The notes under the pieces are model-generated. The model made no database searches and was not told the origin of the DNA. It saw only the letters and a list, made by a program, of their open reading frames with translations. DNA of 24,881 nt, taken from contig CBFGXP010000029.1 in NCBI GenBank assembly GCA_965652775.1, forward strand, positions 1 to 24,881. The letters run 5' to 3'. Origin of the DNA: VBAS01 sp965652775 (GTDB lineage Bacteria > Bacteroidota > Bacteroidia > Chitinophagales > Chitinophagaceae). A program made the translations under genes and the position numbers. This document shows, piece by piece, positions 1 to 8,511 of this stretch. How positions within the stretch are numbered: position 1 is the stretch's first letter; every line of letters starts with the position of its first letter.

Positions 1-776
1 TTCAAACAATCGTCTTCAGCAAGTTTCATACGCTCGGCCCATTTTGCTTTCTGCGCTTCCGCGCTTTGTTGATTTACCCATGAACCATATGCCCGGCTGG
101 CAAGTCCCTGGGCCGTTTCAGCCAGCACACCAACTATCTCACCGTTCTTATCTTTTACAATATCACCACCTGAAGGGTTTTTTGTAGAGGAAGTAATTCC
201 AGCAAGCTCCATCGCCTTTGCATTTACATAAGCACTATGCCCGCTTGCATGTGACAGATAAACCGGATTATTGGGAGAAACTTTATCTAACTCCTCATGA
301 TAAGGATAGCCCAAATAATTTTTTGCCGGTGCCGGGTTCCACTTTTCCTGGTGCCACCCGCGACCAATGATCCAATCACCGGGTTTTGCTTTCTTCGCGG
401 CATCAGCTACCATTGCTACGATCTCGTCCCAGTTCTTTACATTCATCAGGTTCAGGTTTGTCAATGACAAACCAAGTCCGTGTATATGCCCGTGACCTTC
501 TATAAAACCGGGCATTACAAATTGTCCTTTGACATCAATTACTTCAGTACTATCGCCGATATATTTTTTTGCCTCGCTGTTGCTCCCAATAAAAACAATT
601 TTTCCGCTTTTCACAGCCAGGGCCTCAGCTTCAGGCTGATTCTTATTAACGGTATAAATTTTTGCATTGTTGAGTACAAGGTCCGCCGCATCCGCAGCAT
701 CCTTAGTAGCAGAAGTGCAATTCAGAAATAAAATAAAAACTGCTGGTAAAAAATTGATGATCGATCTTTTTCTCAT
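1..776 (-). CDS. Partial lipoprotein amidohydrolase (YtcJ-like, amidohydrolase family 3); 3' end beyond the window
   Basis: The frame opens at an ATG at 776 and stays open to base 1, giving 258 codons of a protein whose family is usually about 540 residues long. The N-terminus is a lipoprotein signal ending in LFLNC with the acylated Cys at residue 20, so the enzyme is probably anchored in the envelope. The amidohydrolase start fold follows (DLVLNNAKIYTVN, then VMPGFIEGHGHIHG), with the metal-binding HxH at residues 95-99. Further on, GDWIIGRGWHQEKW and the SGHSAYVNAKA segment (about 185-195) are typical of the YtcJ/amidohydrolase-3 group. Family members are metal-dependent hydrolases of amides or related bonds; the substrate cannot be read from the sequence. 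The gene starts 15 bases after the GHMP kinase stop, so it is probably the last visible gene of the sugar operon, though the functional link is unclear. Confidence 0.85.
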   Translation of the reverse strand, partial: MRKRSIINFLPAVFILFLNCTSATKDAADAADLVLNNAKIYTVNKNQPEAEALAVKSGKIVFIGSNSEAKKYIGDSTEVIDVKGQFVMPGFIEGHGHIHGLGLSLTNLNLMNVKNWDEIVAMVADAAKKAKPGDWIIGRGWHQEKWNPAPAKNYLGYPYHEELDKVSPNNPVYLSHASGHSAYVNAKAMELAGITSSTKNPSGGDIVKDKNGEIVGVLAETAQGLASRAYGSWVNQQSAEAQKAKWAERMKLAEDDCL

Positions 777-791
777 AAACAAAAGTTGGTT

Positions 792-2150
792 TCAAATGTA
801 TTGATTTAAAGTATAAGCTCCATGACTACTTCCTGAAAAGAAAAATAGTTTTTGCTTCTTCATATTCTTGTATTTCCAATAAATTTCTTTTACTGCATCT
901 TTTCCCGCTTTCCCATAACTTAAAACACATACTGTTCCGCCATTGCCACCACCGGAAACCCGGGCTCCGAATACACCATTGCCCGCACCGGCCTCCCGAA
1001 CCATCTCAACGATCTTATCAGTATACTCATTTCCCAAACCGACTTTAGAATAACTTTCATGACTTTGCAGCATAAGTTTGCCCATTTGAGTTAAAGCTGC
1101 ATGTTTATCAACTTCTTTTTTAAAATGCTTAAGTAACACTTTAAATTCATTCACTCTTGAATTTTCATAAACTGGATGTGAACCACAAACAACAGGCTTA
1201 TACATATTGTTTTCATTGATGGTCGTTACTGTATCGATAGAAACTTTGTATTCGGACAAAAAATCTTTGCCTGATATCTCTTCAGGCAATAAGGAAATAT
1301 ATTTCTCTTCAAATACGGGAACAGGGATGTTAGCTAAAAATCCCTGGTAGGGTAGCTTACTCCAATCCCGGGAAATTTTTGCAAGATCTAATTCTTCAAT
1401 GGTAGCTCCTTCATGTATCGCAATAATTGTGTAACTCATAAAAGCCGCAGTACGCACATCACTATATGATGCACCACTCACGGCATGACGAATACCGCTA
1501 TCGATCCCACTGAAATTTATTCCCTTTGGAACAGTGATGGGCTTTTCAACCTGGTGAGGCTGACAGATCATAGGCAGTAACTTATTTTTCTGTCCTAAAT
1601 GTGATGACAACTGGTCCATTAAGCCACAGGGAGCACCTGCCACTAAATTTTCGGCCATTTGGGCAAGCACTGCAAGCTCTTCCTTTTTCAGTGACAAGTT
1701 ATAAAGCTGGTTCAATGCATTCATGGTGGCAACCTCCAAGGCTGCCGAGGATGAAACTCCTTTTCCCCAGGGAACATTTGATTCAATAAAAACGTTTGCC
1801 CCGCTTAGATCAACGTTCTTTTCTTTCTGCAAAACAAGAAAACATCCCATAACATAAACGGCCCAGTCACCACCCACCACTGATTTAATGATCTCGCCTG
1901 CTTCAGCAAGTGACCTGTCTTTTATCGCTGAAACATGAATTATAAAATCCGTAGTTTCCTTTTTAGTTAGTCTTGTTCTAAAATGAAATACTCCATCTTC
2001 ACGGTTTTGAATGCTGACAGTTGTAGATTGTTTAATTGGCATTTGCAACAGTAGCGATCCGCTGTAATCTGCGATGCCACCCATGACGTCCATACGACCG
2101 GGCGCCGTAGCTGAAATAATTAATTCACTTGTTGAAAAAAAATCTTTCAT
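792..2150 (-). CDS. GHMP sugar-1-kinase, galactokinase/L-arabinokinase type
   Basis: This 452-residue cytoplasmic kinase should phosphorylate C1 of a free sugar with ATP. All three GHMP motifs are visible: APGRMDVMGGIADYSG at 16-31, VPWGKGVSSSAA at 126-137 (phosphate loop), and GARVSGGGNGG at 396-406. The catalytic Asp is Asp179 in GAPCGLMDQ. The first motif differs from classical galactokinase: G-E-H-x-D-Y reads G-G-I-A-D-Y here, losing the Glu and His that lie at the sugar site. From memory, this form, the MxCQP stretch (194-198) and GIDSGIRH (215-222) match the kinase half of plant L-arabinokinase. Galactose and L-arabinose are therefore both possible substrates. The gene lies 95 bases after galT. 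An ATG start at 2150 is supported by the motif-1 position. Bacterial annotation pipelines would probably call it galactokinase. Confidence 0.88.
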   Translation of the reverse strand: MKDFFSTSELIISATAPGRMDVMGGIADYSGSLLLQMPIKQSTTVSIQNREDGVFHFRTRLTKKETTDFIIHVSAIKDRSLAEAGEIIKSVVGGDWAVYVMGCFLVLQKEKNVDLSGANVFIESNVPWGKGVSSSAALEVATMNALNQLYNLSLKKEELAVLAQMAENLVAGAPCGLMDQLSSHLGQKNKLLPMICQPHQVEKPITVPKGINFSGIDSGIRHAVSGASYSDVRTAAFMSYTIIAIHEGATIEELDLAKISRDWSKLPYQGFLANIPVPVFEEKYISLLPEEISGKDFLSEYKVSIDTVTTINENNMYKPVVCGSHPVYENSRVNEFKVLLKHFKKEVDKHAALTQMGKLMLQSHESYSKVGLGNEYTDKIVEMVREAGAGNGVFGARVSGGGNGGTVCVLSYGKAGKDAVKEIYWKYKNMKKQKLFFFSGSSHGAYTLNQYI

Positions 2151-2183
2151 CTGATTTTTTTTATTTTTGATTTTTGTCAGATG
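2148..2183 (-). promoter_or_regulatory. Possible start-codon hairpin in front of the GHMP kinase
   Basis: The seven bases CATCTGA (2148-2154) are the exact reverse complement of TCAGATG (2177-2183). In the minus-strand transcript they would form a 7-bp stem around a 22-base, A-rich loop, and the 3' arm contains the AUG of the kinase. Pairing would hide the start codon. The stem is short and a chance match in a 95-base gap is not rare, so this is only a candidate for translational control. Confidence 0.3.
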
Positions 2184-2245
2184 GAATTCAACATAAGATT
2201 TTATCGGTATTAAAATAAATTACCTCAAAAATTTTATGTTTCATT

Positions 2246-3286
2246 TCATAGATTGATCTTCCTGAGTTCAGCGGCTTTTTCTTCCGGCATTGTATCCGCC
2301 ATAAAAGTATCGGCGCCGGTTTCAGGGCCTGCAAGGTATTTCATTATTCCCGGCTGACGCAGTGGCGGACAAATAATAAGATGCATGTGATAATCGGGGT
2401 AATCATTTCCATCTACCGGAGCTTGTGCAAATGCCAATACATATGGAAAACTACTTTGAAAGTTTGCATCAAATTTTTTTGTGACTGTTTGAAAAACCTC
2501 TGCAAGATCGTACAATTCTTCCTCATTCATTGTTATCAGCGTTGCATGACGATTCTTGGGGAACACATAAGTTTCATAAGCAAATCTTGCAAAAAAAGGA
2601 ATGAAAGCAATAGCTCCTTTATTTTCCGCAATGATCCTTATATCATCCTTTTGTTCTGCTGCAATTATATCGCTGAAAATATTTCTTCCTTTTCCTTTTT
2701 GATATTCGGCTACAGCAGCTAACTCTTTTTGAACTACATTAATAATAAAATCCACTGCATAGATCTGGCAATGCGGATGTGGATTGGACACACCGACGAT
2801 CTCCCCTTTATTTTCAAAGATCAACACTGATTTTATCGTCTCATGTTTACTGAAAAAATTCATCTCTTTCCGCAATGCCCGGAAAACATTGGCCACCTTA
2901 TCAACGCTGATGTCATTTAATGTAATATTATGGCGCGGATCATAACAAACCACTTTTGCAATACCACCGGCCTGGCTTCTTTTATAAAGGTCGTCGTGCT
3001 GGCTTTGAAATTCTTCCGGGATAGCAGGAGAATTTAATCCTACGACCGGGTGATCATTTTCAAAAATGAATACATCTGCATAATCAGCATTTTTCTTTCC
3101 GCTTACTCTCTTATTATTTGGACACAAATAGCAGCCGGGATCGTATTCAGGTGATGTAATTGTCGATTCTTTCTTGTCAAAATTCCACGGCCTGCTATTA
3201 CGATGGGCCGCATATACCACCCATTCTCTTCGTAACGGATGCCATCTCTTCTCCCAATTTCCATACGAGTTGGTCTCATGCATCAT
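2246..3286 (-). CDS. galT: Galactose-1-phosphate uridylyltransferase
   Basis: This Leloir-pathway enzyme exchanges UMP between UDP-glucose and galactose-1-phosphate in the cytoplasm. At 346 residues it has normal length for class I GalT. Zinc ligands are visible as Cys52 and Cys55 (GCYLC), His119 (YDPRHN) and His170. The active-site motif is NPHPHCQ at 168-174, with His172 as the expected nucleophile; the usual form is HPHGQ, so Cys173 replaces the Gly. The C-terminal YHMHLIICPPLR segment (299-310) is also typical. Two ATGs occur in tandem at the start (3286 and 3283), so either may be used. The start lies one base after the FGGY kinase stop, which points to translational coupling. Because its partner kinase is arabinokinase-like, the substrate could include sugar-1-phosphates other than galactose-1-phosphate. 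Confidence 0.94.
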   Translation of the reverse strand: MMHETNSYGNWEKRWHPLRREWVVYAAHRNSRPWNFDKKESTITSPEYDPGCYLCPNNKRVSGKKNADYADVFIFENDHPVVGLNSPAIPEEFQSQHDDLYKRSQAGGIAKVVCYDPRHNITLNDISVDKVANVFRALRKEMNFFSKHETIKSVLIFENKGEIVGVSNPHPHCQIYAVDFIINVVQKELAAVAEYQKGKGRNIFSDIIAAEQKDDIRIIAENKGAIAFIPFFARFAYETYVFPKNRHATLITMNEEELYDLAEVFQTVTKKFDANFQSSFPYVLAFAQAPVDGNDYPDYHMHLIICPPLRQPGIMKYLAGPETGADTFMADTMPEEKAAELRKINL

Positions 3287-3287
3287 G

Positions 3288-4769
3288 CTACAATTTTTTT
3301 AATTGTTTCTTCCACTTGTTATAGGCTGATGCATATATTTCCTGGTCTTCTTTGATGGGTGAATAGCTTTTTATTTTTACCATTGAAGAATATGCTTCAG
3401 CAAAATTCTTATACACTCCAACTCCTATCCCGGCACCTCTTGCAGCGCCGCTGGCGCCATCTGTATTATATAGTTCAAGATCGCAGCCGGTAGTATTTAC
3501 AAATACTGAACAGAATACTTCACTTAAAAACATATTGGCATGGCCCGCTCTGACGGTTTTAATTTTCATTCCCATTTCTTTCATTACTTCAACACCATAG
3601 TGCAATGCAAACACGATCCCCTCCTGGGCGGCACGGGCAATATGGCCACGATTGTGACGATTGAATTGAAGCACTTTCATCACAGCTCCCAGGTCTTTAT
3701 TTTCAAGTACCCGTTCTGCGCCATTACCAAAAGGATAAATCAAAAGTTCGTCCGAACCTTTCGGCGCCATAGATGCTTCCTTATTTATTTGTTCATAAGA
3801 TGAATCGCCAAAAAAGTTTTTACGCAGCCAGCTATTCAAAATACCCGTGCCATTTACACAAAGTAAAACACCATAGCGAGGATCTTTTTTTAAATGATTG
3901 ACATGAACAAACGTATTTACTCTTGATTTTGGATCATAATTAGGTTCATCAATGATACCATATACAACCCCCGACGTACCAGCAGTAGCGGCAACCTCCC
4001 CGGGTTGTGACACATTTAAAGAGAAAGCATTGTTGGGTTGATCACCTGCACGATAAGAAACCGGAATACCGGCCTTTAGTTTCAATTCTTCAGCAGCAGT
4101 TGTTGAAAGCTTTCCCTGCTCACCAAATGTTGGCACCAATGGTGAAAGCAGTTCTTTGTCTATACCATAATATTTTAGCAAATCGGTAGCGATCTTTTCC
4201 CTTTTAAAATTCCACATGATCCCTTCACTTAAACCCGAGATAGTAGTGGCAGGTTCACCGGTCAATCTCATAGCTATATAATCACCCGGCAACATGATCT
4301 TATAAATTTTCTTATATAGATCGGGCTCATTTTTCCTAACCCACCTGAGTTTTGAAGCCGTAAAATTTCCCGGTGAGTTGAGATAATTTTTCAGGCAATA
4401 TTTTTCTCCCAGTTCTTCGAAAGCCTTATCACCGATCTTCACGGCACGACTGTCGCACCAGATTATAGATGGCCTTAACGGTTTTAAATTTTTATCAACA
4501 CAAACAAGGCCATGCATCTGGTAAGCAATCCCAATAGCGGCAACTTCATCGCCATTGAAAGAAACCTGCTGATGTAGTTTGTTAATTGCATTCACCAATT
4601 CTGTCCACCACATGTCGGGGTCTTGCTCTGCAAAACCGGGTTGTAAAGATTGCATTGGCATTTCTGACGATGGAGAAAATGCAGCAGCAATGGTCTTGCC
4701 TGAAGCAATCTCAAGCAGTGTTGCTTTTATTGATGAAGAACCGATATCAAATCCAATTAAATATTTCAT
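3288..4769 (-). CDS. FGGY-family carbohydrate kinase, xylulokinase-like
   Basis: This is a 493-residue cytoplasmic sugar kinase that would transfer a phosphate from ATP to a ketose or related sugar. The ATPase phosphate-1 segment is YLIGFDIGSSSIKA (3-16). The xylulokinase-like substrate segment YQMHGL is at 83-88 and IIWCDSRA at 102-109. The likely catalytic base is Asp243 in RAGDQPNNAF, followed by the second nucleotide motif ATAGTSGVVYG (261-271). I placed the start at the ATG at 4769. A TTG four codons upstream (4781) would overlap the transporter stop by 7 bases and add only VKT before this Met. With the ATG, the gap to the transporter stop is 5 bases. Xylulokinase is the closest type I recognise, but FGGY members act on many sugars, and no xylose isomerase is visible beside it. 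Confidence 0.87.
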   Translation of the reverse strand: MKYLIGFDIGSSSIKATLLEIASGKTIAAAFSPSSEMPMQSLQPGFAEQDPDMWWTELVNAINKLHQQVSFNGDEVAAIGIAYQMHGLVCVDKNLKPLRPSIIWCDSRAVKIGDKAFEELGEKYCLKNYLNSPGNFTASKLRWVRKNEPDLYKKIYKIMLPGDYIAMRLTGEPATTISGLSEGIMWNFKREKIATDLLKYYGIDKELLSPLVPTFGEQGKLSTTAAEELKLKAGIPVSYRAGDQPNNAFSLNVSQPGEVAATAGTSGVVYGIIDEPNYDPKSRVNTFVHVNHLKKDPRYGVLLCVNGTGILNSWLRKNFFGDSSYEQINKEASMAPKGSDELLIYPFGNGAERVLENKDLGAVMKVLQFNRHNRGHIARAAQEGIVFALHYGVEVMKEMGMKIKTVRAGHANMFLSEVFCSVFVNTTGCDLELYNTDGASGAARGAGIGVGVYKNFAEAYSSMVKIKSYSPIKEDQEIYASAYNKWKKQLKKL

Positions 4770-4774
4770 AGTTT

Positions 4775-6457
4775 TTACCAATAAACAATATAAAGAGCCG
4801 CTAATATAGCAGAAACGATCACAACTCCCACTAAATATCCTGGTGACATTTTAAACATAGAACTATCTACCTCCAATGCTTTCGGATTATCCTTTGATTT
4901 GGGATCAAGCAATCCAAATAAAATGATCAATGCAACACATGCAATGAAGACAACTCCCATCCTGTTCATAAATGGCATAGAAGGAATTGTATATTTAAAA
5001 AGAACCGATAGTGGAATGCTTATTATTGTTGCCGCCAATGCACCATTCGAATTGGAACGCTTCCAGAAAAAACCCATCAGGAACATGGCAAGGATACCTG
5101 GAGAAATAAAACCAGTGAATTCCTGGATATAAGCAAAACCCTGACCAAAGCTTTTTAATGCGGGGGCTATCGCTAAAGCAATTACAAAAGCCACAATAAT
5201 GACCCACCGGCCCGTAGCTACTACTTTCTTGTCTGAAGCTTCTTTGTTAAAAAATCTTTTATAAATATCTAATGAAAAAATAGTTGATATGCTGTTTGCC
5301 TTACCAGCAAGCGACGCAACGATGGCCGCTGTCAATGCAGCAAAGGCAAGTCCTTTCAACCCTGCAGGCAATAAATTCAGCAAAATGGAATACGCATTAT
5401 CAGGTTTGATAAACACATTATCGGTGGTAACATCCGTTACTCTCATTCCCTGTGTGATCGCTTCGTTGCCACCATTTTTGAAAATAACATAGCATGCAAT
5501 ACCTGGCAGTACAACAATAAGAGGCATTAATAATTTTAAGAACGCAGCAAACAACAATCCTTTTCTTGCTGTTGGTAAACTCGCACCTAATGCTCTTTGT
5601 GTGATGTATTGGTTACAGCCCCAGTAACTAAGGTTGGCGATCCACATACCTCCGATCAAAACAGCAAGGCCGGGCAGTTCCTGCCATGGATCCTTTGTAG
5701 GAACAAGACCACCCGACGGTTCCCCGCTATAAACAAGGCTCTCACCTTTATTATAGATCATATGAAAATGTTCCGGAGCTTTTTGCTTTAATAATTGTAA
5801 ACCTTCCCAGGCGCCCGCTCCCTGACCCATACTTTGAGATACAAGGTCCAAAGCAAGATAAGTTGTAGCTAATCCACCAAGCACAAGAAAAAACACCTGT
5901 ACCACGTCAGTATAGCCAATTACCCGCATTCCTCCAAGTGTAATAAAAATGGCAAACACCGCAAGACCGAGGGCACACCAAAAGAAAGGAACATCAAGCA
6001 TGTTTTGCAGGCTTAGCGCACCAAGATAAATAATCGAAGTAAGGTTCACCAGGACATACAACATGAGCCAGAATACCGCCATTATTGTACTCACTCTCCC
6101 ATCATAGCGCTGCCGCAAAAACTGCGGCATTGTATAAATCTTATTTTTCAGGTAAAGAGGCATGAAAAAAATAGCCACAATGATCAACGTGAGTGCAGCC
6201 ATCCATTCGTAAGAGGCAATACCTAATCCCAGCTGAAATGCCTGCCCGGACATACCAATAAATTGCTCTGCAGAAATATTGGAGGCGATCAATGAAGCAC
6301 CAATAGCCCACCACGTCAATGATCCTTCGGCAAGAAAAAAATCTTTTGAGTCGTTATGTGTGTTCTTTTTTCTTTGGTAGATCCAGTAGCCATAACCGGC
6401 TACTATAATAAAATAAAAAAGAAACACGATCAGGTCCCTGGTTGCAAGCTGCCCCAT
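4775..6457 (-). CDS. Sodium/sugar symporter, SSS family (SGLT/vSGLT type)
   Basis: This 560-residue inner-membrane protein has at least 13 hydrophobic segments and imports a sugar with Na+. Its sequence closely follows the Vibrio sodium/galactose symporter as I remember it: SNISAEQFIGMSG (59-71), ASYEWMAA (81-88), KNKIYTMPQFL (104-114), NLSYWGCNQYITQR (275-288), LTAAIVASLAG (375-385) and FAYIQEFTGFISPG (441-454). Residues matching the sugar-contact positions of vSGLT are present: Gln65, Glu84, Asn275, Tyr278, Lys308 and Gln445. Ser382 fits the Na+ site region. This favours a hexose such as galactose or glucose, but related sugars cannot be excluded. It is the first gene of the operon, 5 bases ahead of the FGGY kinase. 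The 122 bases upstream hold no convincing -33/-7 promoter. Confidence 0.94.
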   Translation of the reverse strand: MGQLATRDLIVFLFYFIIVAGYGYWIYQRKKNTHNDSKDFFLAEGSLTWWAIGASLIASNISAEQFIGMSGQAFQLGLGIASYEWMAALTLIIVAIFFMPLYLKNKIYTMPQFLRQRYDGRVSTIMAVFWLMLYVLVNLTSIIYLGALSLQNMLDVPFFWCALGLAVFAIFITLGGMRVIGYTDVVQVFFLVLGGLATTYLALDLVSQSMGQGAGAWEGLQLLKQKAPEHFHMIYNKGESLVYSGEPSGGLVPTKDPWQELPGLAVLIGGMWIANLSYWGCNQYITQRALGASLPTARKGLLFAAFLKLLMPLIVVLPGIACYVIFKNGGNEAITQGMRVTDVTTDNVFIKPDNAYSILLNLLPAGLKGLAFAALTAAIVASLAGKANSISTIFSLDIYKRFFNKEASDKKVVATGRWVIIVAFVIALAIAPALKSFGQGFAYIQEFTGFISPGILAMFLMGFFWKRSNSNGALAATIISIPLSVLFKYTIPSMPFMNRMGVVFIACVALIILFGLLDPKSKDNPKALEVDSSMFKMSPGYLVGVVIVSAILAALYIVYW

Positions 6458-6558
6458 TCCAGTTGGTTTGAAACATGAAAATATTGAAAAATAGCCGACA
6501 AAATATTTAAATCATAAAATACCAGGAACAGCGAAGTGCCGACATCTAACATCGTTTG

Positions 6559-6568
6559 TTTCCGGAAA
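6559..6568. promoter_or_regulatory. Ten-base palindrome upstream of the symporter operon
   Basis: TTTCCGGAAA is a perfect palindrome about 100 bases upstream of the symporter ATG and just past the DUF3857 stop. It is one possible operator in the 122-base gap (6458-6579), which otherwise holds only A/T-rich sequence. There is no second copy nearby and no regulator gene in this operon, so support is weak. Confidence 0.2.
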
Positions 6569-6579
6569 AGCAACAATTT

Positions 6580-8508
6580 TCAGAAGGGCTTTTTTTCTTC
6601 CTGGGCAGTCTTTACAAATACAAGTTTATTACGATCGGCCTTATAAATTGCATCGTAGAATTTTACCATTTCGCCATAATCAGTTTTAGGAAACCGCCCA
6701 CTGAACTGCTCCATACGGCGGAAATAAATGATCTTATTCTGTTCAAGTTTTACAGTCGAACTATATTTTCCGAATTTACTTTCTATCACGGCGTCTTGTG
6801 GGATCGACTCTGATTTATAACCAGCTGGGATCTCGATCTCGATCTTATCAACATCAGTGTATTCGACATCAAGATCAATATCAAATTTTCTTTCTTCGCC
6901 CGATTTTAATTTACGTTGTGACTTTGTCATTATATTGGGGTCAATAAATAATCTTCTCCCGCTGATGGTGGCATAGTGATCCACATTTACTGACAGATCT
7001 TCTTGTATAGTGGGCAACATCCCTTTAGTTTCTTTGTACTCAAAATTGTTAACCGTATAAGTTGCAAACGCCAGCTTTTCGTCCAGGTACTCTTTTACTT
7101 TATCTTTTGACAGATTATTTATCAGCATATGCAGGTGATCTTGTTGAATGCCGGAATAGTGTGTTTTGATCTTAGCCGTGAGTAAACCATCCTCTTCGAG
7201 CTTTGCATTTATAGTTCGCTGCTGCAGGTTTTCTCTTAATCCATATTTTGGCGTTTGGACCAATTTACCTCCGTTTTCATCTATTAGCAAAGCATAACGA
7301 TCATCGGTAAAATCACCTAAATAACCCGAAGGCATTGTCTGGCTTGTGCATTCGAGCCACACCGAATCAGTATTATTAATAACTGCACAAAGGATAACAT
7401 GATTGAATTGTGAAGAAGGGAACTCTGTTTCAAAATTTGGTTTAGCCCGGCCAGCGCCGATCACGGCGTAATAAGATTTAATTCCCACTTCCTTTAAAAT
7501 GCTATACATATAATTTGATAATGCTTTGCAATCACCATATCCTTTCGTTGCCACATATTTTGCATCAAAAGGCTGCCAGCCGCCGATACCCAACTGTATA
7601 CTTACATAACGGGTGTTCTTCTGCATATACTCATATAATAATCTTATTTTTTCTGCCGGATCAGAAACAGCGTCTGCGATCTCATGCACTTTTTGCCTGA
7701 TATGTGGTGGCAATTCATCACGACCCTGCTTCAGTGTATAAATAAATTTTCCAAAATCCTGCCAGGTTCTCATATTGCCTTTATAAGCTTGCATCTCAAA
7801 CTCAGTGGGACCAAGCAATACAAAAGTTGACAAGTGCCTGAGTGAAGGAGAATACGACTCCCGCACAATCGGAGGCACTTCCTTTATTTCCCAGACTGCT
7901 CTTTTTTTGTCTGTTGATTGTTCGAAAGGCGGACCATTATAACGGAATGCTTTATACCGAAATTCATAATTAAGGGGACATTCAAAAATGAACTTGCTCT
8001 GTTGCACGGCAAAGTATTCATCTTCTACGGGTGACCATGAAGGGTAAAACATGGTACCGTTGTGTTTCAATTCGAGTACATACTCCACAGTATATGGATA
8101 AACTTTATAATAAAAATTATGAACCTTCACACGATTATCATCAATAAGGCTGATATCGCTTACGCCACTGAAATCCTGGATGTCTTTATTCTTAAGTTCT
8201 TTTATCTTATTCCCGTTTGCATCAAATAACCGCCCTTCAATATTCTTTATTTCAACAAAGCGATCATAATAATGATAGAATCCGGCATGCTTATCTCCGT
8301 TCTCATTTAAAATAGTAAGCGCATACTTACGATAATAAACAGCTTCACCCGGTGATTTTAATGTAAATCTTTCTTCCTCCATTCTTTTTACCGCGTTGGC
8401 ATTCTTCTTTAATGAATCAGGTATGCCTGCCACGCCATACTCACCACCAATCGCAAAGGCTAAAAAAGAAACCAATAGAAAGAAACTTGTTACACTAAAT
8501 CGTTTCAT
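6580..8508 (-). CDS. Secreted DUF3857 and transglutaminase-like protein, triad intact
   Basis: This 642-residue protein has an N-terminal signal peptide (hydrophobic stretch at about 8-20) and is expected in the periplasm or on the cell surface. Residues about 45-240 form the DUF3857 beta-rich domain. A transglutaminase-like core follows at about 270-400, with Cys327 in GYGDCKALS, His370 in FNHVILCA and Glu386 in WLECTSQ. Cys, His and an acidic residue are the positions of the papain-like triad; Glu instead of Asp at the third is, as I recall, common in this Bacteroidota group. A beta-rich C-terminal domain of about 240 residues completes it. The family's substrate is not established to my knowledge; protease, peptide cross-linking or glycan-related roles have been considered. 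The ATG lies 3 bases after the stop of the paralogue upstream, so the two genes are very likely co-transcribed and may act as a pair. Confidence 0.85.
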   Translation of the reverse strand: MKRFSVTSFFLLVSFLAFAIGGEYGVAGIPDSLKKNANAVKRMEEERFTLKSPGEAVYYRKYALTILNENGDKHAGFYHYYDRFVEIKNIEGRLFDANGNKIKELKNKDIQDFSGVSDISLIDDNRVKVHNFYYKVYPYTVEYVLELKHNGTMFYPSWSPVEDEYFAVQQSKFIFECPLNYEFRYKAFRYNGPPFEQSTDKKRAVWEIKEVPPIVRESYSPSLRHLSTFVLLGPTEFEMQAYKGNMRTWQDFGKFIYTLKQGRDELPPHIRQKVHEIADAVSDPAEKIRLLYEYMQKNTRYVSIQLGIGGWQPFDAKYVATKGYGDCKALSNYMYSILKEVGIKSYYAVIGAGRAKPNFETEFPSSQFNHVILCAVINNTDSVWLECTSQTMPSGYLGDFTDDRYALLIDENGGKLVQTPKYGLRENLQQRTINAKLEEDGLLTAKIKTHYSGIQQDHLHMLINNLSKDKVKEYLDEKLAFATYTVNNFEYKETKGMLPTIQEDLSVNVDHYATISGRRLFIDPNIMTKSQRKLKSGEERKFDIDLDVEYTDVDKIEIEIPAGYKSESIPQDAVIESKFGKYSSTVKLEQNKIIYFRRMEQFSGRFPKTDYGEMVKFYDAIYKADRNKLVFVKTAQEEKKPF

Positions 8509-8511
8509 GGA

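Noticed and set aside
480..731. 83-codon plus-strand open frame
   Set aside because: It is antisense to the amidohydrolase, which has a clear family match in the other strand.
4770..4781. TTG start giving the FGGY kinase four extra residues
   Set aside because: The added residues precede the conserved first strand, overlap the symporter stop, and an ATG with normal spacing is available at 4769.
6111..6129. Hairpin TGCCGCA-AAAAC-TGCGGCA inside the symporter gene
   Set aside because: It lies within conserved coding sequence (the MPQFLRQR segment), has no U-tract and is explained by codon choice.
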